A stretch of 64,000 nt of DNA from contig OX637399.1 of assembly GCA_951799425.1 (NCBI GenBank), forward strand, positions 16,732,501 to 16,796,500, in the 5' to 3' direction. Shown piece after piece: positions 57,845 through 64,000 of the stretch. This DNA comes from Ilex aquifolium (taxonomy: Eukaryota; Streptophyta; Magnoliopsida; Aquifoliales; Aquifoliaceae). Below the pieces are notes generated by a model. That model was not told where the DNA came from, made no database searches, and saw only the letters and a program-made list of their open reading frames with translations. Both the position numbers and the translations under genes were made by a program. Position 1 is the stretch's first letter. Each line of letters begins with the position of its first letter.

Positions 57845-59076
57845 AAGGAAAAGGACACATGAAATCTTCTTGATTCATTTCCTTGTGGGTTTTGTTTGAG
57901 GGGTATGTTGGAATATATGTGAGTGCCAAAAGTGGTGTACTCTCAAAATTATGGTGATGCAAAAGTTACTCCCTAAGCGTAGGGAGGCTTATGTGTCATG
58001 TATTAACTCAAAAAAAGTTTCGAGGTTATCTCCTCAGGGAAGGTCAAGACCAAGTGTTTCGAAAGTGATTTTGAAAATAAAAATAAAAATTTATTCTTTG
58101 AAAATGCTGGTGAATCGTGAGATTCAGGGTTGAACATCTATCAATGAAAAAGGTTGGCTAATCCTCAGAATTCTTTCCACCGGGTATGATTAATCAAACC
58201 CATGTATAACTCAATTGAACTCAAAAGTGTTTTTGGTCAATCGGAAGATAGGAATTAAAAATCAAGAGTTACCAAATGTGTGTATTGGTGTTGAATTGAT
58301 TCGTAGGAAGATTAATTTGTATATGTTTGAAGGGACGATAAGCATGCCCGTGACAAGTCTATGGTGCATCAAATGTGTAGAAATCTATATGTTGCAATCT
58401 ACCTAGTCAAATTCAAAACACTACACTACAAGGCAACATGTGTGAGGATTGATTTTTCCATACCCAAATGGAAATCCTTCCTTGGATTTCGCCAACTAAT
58501 GCTCTAGCTGGCCATAGATGGAATGAAAATGATAAAGAACATGAAAAACATTGCAAAGGAAACAAATACTAACTTAAACTAACCAAAGAAAGCGATAAAC
58601 AAACTTGAAGCTTTGATCAAACACTAAGAACATAGAACTTAAAGCATACAAGCTCAAACATTGAAAATGGAGTTTCCCCAAAACAATTGTTGTGGTGAAA
58701 CTCTAACAAAAAGCATTCATACTTGAAATTGGAAGTTATATCAAGTTTAGAAATGAAGCTTACAAGCTTTACAAACTTACTAGGATGAAAATGAGCAAGA
58801 ATATACAAAAACCCAACTTTCTCTCTCTAAAACTATCTTCGTCCTCCTTGGAGCTTCTCTCTCTAAAAATGAATGTAATGGTGAATATTGCATGAATTTT
58901 CATCCATCCCCTTCTCTCCCCTCTAAAGTGTGCTGAGAGAGCTTGCTTGGAGAGATGTTGTCCAAAAATTCTTCCAAAGTCAGCCAAGGTATGGCCTCCT
59001 AGACCTTTCTAAACACTCTCCATCTCCTTTTGTATCCTCTTTTTCCCTCCACTCCTTCACGCTTAAAGGCTAATTA
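57845..59076. other. unassigned repeat-like sequence
   Basis: No coding character. Blocks such as TACTCCCTAAGCGTAGGGAGGCTTATG and CTCCTCAGGGAAGGTCAAGACC look like the non-coding part of a plant retroelement, but no second copy is in the window to prove it. Confidence 0.35.
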
Positions 59077-60090
59077 TGTAAAACTCAGAAAAATAAAAAC
59101 TTGATTAAAAAGGGCAAAATGGAAATTAGCTGTTATGGTGTAGGTTGAAAACCCGAATTTTTCTAGAACTTGGATGATGAAATGGACCTCAACTTTGGAT
59201 TTGTATCAAGAAATTTATTTACCCAGTCAATTTTTGTTGAATTTCGAGACAGACAGATTTTACGCATCTTATAATGTGATCGAGTGTCGCACGATTAAAA
59301 TAAATACGATCAGATTTTATTCACGGAATTCAAAAAATAATTTAAATTTAGTTTAATGAAAAATATATTGAACTTAATGTAGGGCGAGATTTAAACGATT
59401 CGGAATAAAATTGGATCAGATAGATTGAGACGTGTAGTGCAATGAGGGCCAAGTTTTGAAGGAGTATTTAAAGGGGGGAAAAAAAAATCAGATTTTGCCC
59501 CATTTCTTTGCCTGAAAATTTCGGAAAAGAAAGAGAGAAAAGAAAATCTCAAAGTTCTCCCACCTTCCTTCCTTGATCCGCTAAGATCCAACCGTTAGAT
59601 CGCTTCGGGCCAAGAGTCAAAGTCGCTCAACACAACGAGAGTTACGTAACCATACCCAAGATCATGATTTTCTCAAAAATCTCAAAGATGAAAATTTTGG
59701 GATAAAGCTTGGAAGGCTTGATTTAGGGATTTTTTTGGGCTTCTACTACGCGGGCATACTCTGAAAGAGTTAGGTTTACCTCCTATCTAGGTTTATTTCA
59801 ACCTAAGGTTGTTATATGAAATGGGTAGGATGATAGAGATGAATTCTCATGTATAGCTCACACCTAGTGTAGCTAGAATATGGAAAATGAATATGAGAAT
59901 ATGTTAAAATCAATTCTTGCTTGATTTGGGTTTGATGAAATTGCTTGACTTGGAATTGATGAGATGGATTGTCGGGCATGCTATGTGTTTATGGGTTTTG
60001 CCTACTAAGTGTTTGATAAAATGCTTATGAATTCAAGTATGTTAATTGGATTGAAATCACATGTGACATGCTTACAATTTTGTAAATGAA
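59077..60090 (+). mobile_element. truncated LTR of family Y (copy Y2)
   Basis: TGTAAAACTCAGAAAAATAAAAAC onwards aligns with the start of 51739-54593: TTTTTCTAGA.CT.GGATGA, TTTGTTGAATTTCGAGA, GGGCCAAGTT, the TATTTAAAGGGGG (TATA position) and AGGTTTATTTC.AACCTAAG..GTTATATG.AATGGGTAGG. It stops after about 1 kb, before the palindrome region. Confidence 0.7.
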
Positions 60091-60283
60091 CTTGGGCCAC
60101 AATTTAAACAAAAGGTGATGTTCTTTCATTCAAAATCTTTCTCAAGGAGTGCAAAGAACCCAAAACAAAATGACATACTTTCCTAGGGACTTTTCTACAA
60201 GGCTGATAATTCCTAGACTGCTATCCCCCATATACAACCAACCAAAAATATCAACAAAAGAAAAACAAGACTAGACTCTCTCT

Positions 60284-61553
60284 CTAATCCTCCTCCTCGT
60301 CATCATCATCGTCATACTCATTGTCCTTATCATCGTCATCAGACTTAGCGACATCTACAAGAGTCGAGCTGGTTGGGGTGGACGTGCGGATGCCAGCACT
60401 AGTCCCTAGAGCTGATGGTGGGAACTCTGGTGTGGTGGTCGATGGTGGTGGCATCTCGGGAAGAGGCTCTCCAGGGAATGTCCTCTCAAAGATCTTGGTA
60501 ACCATCGGCTTCAACAGTTGCATAGTGCCCTCGAAATCATCCAACCTCCCCTCGATCCCAGCCAGATCTGAGAGGCCGTCAGAGGTGGAGAAGCAGCAGA
60601 TGGCTTGGCCATGGATTGTTTAGCTGTAGATGACTCGGCCCGAGATGGCCTAGCCCTTTCCTCCCTCTAAGGGAAACGAAAATGCCTAACTCAACCGCTG
60701 ACCCTATTCTGCCTACTACTCCAGTTGACTATTTCAAATCATCATTCACCAGAAATCCTCACCTCCTGCACGCACTTACAAATCCATTTCCCTCCCCACC
60801 TACTTCATGGTGGCTACCATACCATCTCCCACAATAAGACTAAGAGAAGTTGAGGAGAGCTGAGTTGAAAGTCGTTAGTAGGAATGGTATCTGGTCTAGG
60901 GGGTCGAACTCAAGCGGGAGTGTCATGTCAATAGGGATGCCCTTGACCTTGTTTTGACGATAGATCTTTGTGACAAGGTGGGCGTAAGGCAGGTTCACCC
61001 TCGACTTCGTAGCCTGGGTGTATTCCTTCATCACCTCCCATATCATCAAAGTGATGTCCATCCTAGTGCCGGCCATGAACTCATAGAAGAGGGCCATTTT
61101 CTCCTCCCCTGGTGTCTTATCCGCTCCCCAAGGCAAAACATTATGGTGGAAGACTTTATTCATCACCCCGTAGGAATGCTTGAGTCCCCCAACTTGAATT
61201 TTCCCATTGAACTGTGAAGGGTCCTCATACATGAGGCTTGCATACTACTGGAGTGACTTCCTCCCTCGAGTGTTATGGGGAAAGACAAGGGTGTTGGCCG
61301 GATGCCTCTAATACTCCAATGCCTTGACGAGGACTACCGGAGTGACCTTGATCACGTTTCCCCTCACATTCATCTTAAGCAAGCACAAATCTTCATCCAC
61401 TAACGCCAATCTCTGATAAAATTCCCAACAGTAGGGAAACACATACCCATTCACTGCCTGGAACCAAAAGTGTAGCCCATGGCCCTCAATCCCCCGGACC
61501 ACGTCATCGTGTGGCCCGATGGTGGGCCTATCCACTTGCCGCTCATACTTCAC
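60284..61553 (-). pseudogene. extra ORF of an Athila-region element (plant transposon protein-like)
   Basis: Frames 61553-61308, 61232-60840 and 60544-60284 on the - strand. The first two join across a stop near 61245. The first reads FYQRLALVDEDLCLLKMNVRGNVIKVTPVVLVKAL, resembling the conserved start of the 'putative plant transposon protein' domain (PF20167). The second continues with VMNKVFHHNVLPWG, MALFYEFMAGTRMDITLMIWEVM and LPYAHLVTKIY. The last is Pro/Ser-rich with a tail of more than 15 acidic residues. It lies downstream of the integrase end at 63558 in the same orientation. Role unknown; family call is by eye. Confidence 0.55.
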
Positions 61554-61559
61554 ATTTTT

Positions 61560-63557
61560 GGCTCAACTACACAAAGACATGATCCATGCTATTGAATCAT
61601 GCTGTATGACTATGCCCAAATTCATTTACGAAATTGCGATGCAATTTGAGTCTTGATGCTTTCAAAACACATGACATGTAATTCTAAATTAAACAAAATG
61701 AACACCCATCAAGTAAAGCACAAACTAGAGTAAAGAGGTATTCTAAATTCTTTCCCATATCTAAAATTTGAGCAATATTTCCTTATCCTACTAGCTCTGG
61801 GTTGTAAAAAACAACTTCTCTAAACACCCAAACTAATCACACATGAATTTCATCATAGCTTTAAATACTATTCTAGAGTATATACCTACACATTTCCTTT
61901 CAAACTCATGTTTGTGTGAAATGAATATGCAATTTAAACCTTTACTCAACAGAATCCACATTCACTTGGCTATCCAAATTCAGCTTTGATGCAAAACTCA
62001 CCAAGGGTTTTCCTAAAAAATGAATAACTCAATAATTATCCTGACATGATCTCAATGTGTATATGTGGGATGGAATCTTGTGCACAAACTGAAATATGCT
62101 CACATATAATCCAAAAAAATGACGTGCATGCATAACAAGTGAAACGACCTTGACATAATCTCATGAATGGAATGTTAGGACACTAGATAGTAAAGCCAAC
62201 TTTTCTTTTCATTTAAAGTGTGCTCTCACCATGCTTTTCATGGGTTGTAATGAGACCTTGAGGTGATAATTGGGCTGAGTGAAATGAAGTGTAGAGGGAG
62301 GAAAAAAGGATTATTCCGAGGGCATGACCTTTATTATCCAAAAATCTTCTTTTTGTTGAAATTTTCAGCTTTACACCTTCACGTCAACTTTATGTCTCTT
62401 TTTTCCTTCTTTCCTCAATAATTTTCTTTTTTTTTTTCATTTTTTTCATTTGGTTTTTCAACCCCCTTTTCCTCCTTTTTCTTGGCTTTCTGTCCTCTTT
62501 TTTTTTTTCATTCAATGCCATTCATCCCTTTTGGGTTTCCTCACCACATTTCTCTTTCTTCATGATTAATCACAGTCAGTTTTAGAAAAACCAAGGTGTC
62601 GTAATTGTAATCATTTTGTGCTGGCTTGGTAAAACATGTGGCATGAAAACAAATTTTCAACTATGGCTCAATCACGGCACAAGGGATAAATTTTTCACAA
62701 GAAAAAGCTAAGGCTCAATGCAATTCAAAGATGGCCTAAGCTCATCTCTAGATAAGCATGGGGGGGGGGGGGGGGACATATTGGCATTTTAAGACAAAGT
62801 CAATCAACTATCCATATGCACTCTAACCAAAGCAAGCATAATGAGATTATTAAACAGATTTTGAATTCGAAAAATTGTTCCTTTGAGTAAATGTAAGTTC
62901 CCTCCAACAAAGATTGGCACTAGAACTCACAAGGGTACTTATTTCATCTCCACTATGTATGTCATGCTCTAAAATATGGATCTAATCAGTAAATTGCTGA
63001 AATTACACATTCAAGGTGCACTATGGTTGAGTTCAAATGAAAACACGAATGTGCAACTCAGGTATAGGATAAACTTCTATGGTGTGCTCATGTATTCAAA
63101 GTTCAAAGCGAAGATCAAGCAGTCACAGATCCCACAACAATTTGAATAGGGGAATATCGTTCAACATTCAGATATTTTCCACAAAAAAATTTAAAATTTT
63201 TCACATTTCCAACTTCCAACTATACAAAAAAAAAATGGTAGAATATGTGAACGGTGCATCTCACCACAAAATGGTATTATCAGCAAAAATTGGTGAATCA
63301 TGCAAATGGTACACCTCACCCCCCAACTTGAACTACGCATTGTCCTCAATGCAACAAAAAGACATGCAATGAGATGATATAATTTCAAAGATAAGAAGGG
63401 TTAGAGAACGCCTCGCAATGAGTTTTAACAAAAACACCACTATCTGCACACATGAAGAAGGAATACTATGTACAAGTGAAAGTAAGTGAACAATTTAACT
63501 TGTAAAGTAAAGGACAAAGGAAACCAACTGTACACTAATATCTACTTGAACAGTTAT
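61560..63557. other. AT-rich retroelement spacer, no gene
   Basis: Between the Athila-like integrase end and the extra ORF. T-rich runs at 62425-62515, a G run at 62761-62776, and CACCCCCCAACTTGAACTACGCATTGTCCTCAATGC at about 63318-63352, matching the sequence beside the other Athila-like remnant (about 56772-56812). No ORF has protein character. Confidence 0.5.
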
Positions 63558-64000
63558 GCCTCAACAACATCCAGATAGACTGGATCCACCAACTCCTCCT
63601 CCATCTCTTGAACTTCAAAACTCTCAAGGAATGGTTTAAGTCTTTGGTTATTGACCTTGAATGTTTTACCATCCTTGGGGTTTTCTATATCCACGGCTCC
63701 ATGGAGGTAGGCCAGCTTGACAATGTAGGGGCCATCCCATCTCGATCAATGTTTTCTTTGGAAAATTGAGAGGCGATAATTATGCAAGAGTACTTTTTGT
63801 TCGGGCTCAAATGTTTTTCTCAAAATAGATTTTTCATGGAAAAATTTAGCCATTTCTTTGTGAATTCTAGAGCTCTCGTATGCATCTCTGCGAATCTCCT
63901 CCAATTCATTTAACTCCAACTTCTTATGTTCCCCTGCTAGTCTTAGGTTGAAATTCAAGGTTTTTATAACCCAATATCCCTTGTGCTTGATTGACTTGTT
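63558..64000 (-). pseudogene. Athila-like integrase C-terminus, runs off the window
   Basis: The - strand reads LNELEEIRRDAYESSRI, MAKFFHEKSILRKTFEPEQKVLLHNYRLSIF (63958-63746). After a frame change come [33 protein letters not shown], ending at a stop near 63558. It is a diverged relative of 57459-56981. The rest of pol lies beyond 64000. Confidence 0.8.

Noticed and set aside
1..64000. tRNA, rRNA, bacterial operons or viral genomes
   Set aside because: Looked for cloverleaf or conserved rRNA blocks and dense same-strand small genes by eye; none seen. The initiator-Met tRNA-like pieces are retroelement primer sites only.

Overview
This is nuclear DNA of a flowering plant. It holds one host gene, the 3' three quarters of a BMS1 ribosome-biogenesis GTPase gene on the + strand, in a sea of transposable elements. 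The organism is judged a plant from the closeness of the exon products to plant BMS1, the initiator-Met PBS copia element, the Tat- and Athila-like Ty3/gypsy elements, and the long introns packed with retrotransposons. I cannot name the species; a large-genome dicot is likely. No tRNA, rRNA, CRISPR or prokaryote-type operon was seen.

Layout: 1-31830 is BMS1. Twelve exons (929 residues) join in frame with no stop and run to a TAA at 31828-31830; the N-terminal GTPase part lies to the left of the window. One intron (5659-5930) has the ATATCCTTT...AC signature of a U12-type AT-AC intron. Two introns have swollen with elements. The 15.0 kb intron (7421-22422) holds a four-level nest: a tandem array of a 155-190 bp unit is split by a gag-only LTR element (10015-19209), which is split by a nearly intact Ty1/copia element (10524-16954), which is split by a TIR element (12671-14219). 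The same intron has a small MITE, a long inverted repeat and a 227 bp duplication. The 8.1 kb intron (23529-31665) holds a TIR element with a perfect 8 bp target duplication, a Mutator-like MITE and a dead gypsy pol fragment.

33437-47712 is one large Tat-like Ty3/gypsy element on the - strand, with 563/573 bp LTRs and TSD GATTT. Between pol and the 3' LTR it carries two related, apparently spliced genes in antisense orientation. A row of hairpin-forming repeats sits where these and pol converge. A solo LTR (40263-42230, TSD TTTTC) interrupts its integrase.

47718-64000 is a graveyard of solo or broken LTRs of two related families (TGTAA.ACCCC...GGGGCGTTACA and TGTGAAACCCC...GGGGCGTCACA), plus Athila-like integrase tails and an Athila-region extra ORF on the - strand. 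Five of the LTRs carry arrays of short palindromes, with a different palindrome in each LTR.

The transposon genes are decayed to different degrees (copia youngest, with about 4 LTR substitutions in 219 bp; Tat element about 26 in 563 bp, both hand counts). BMS1 remains intact around its insertions.
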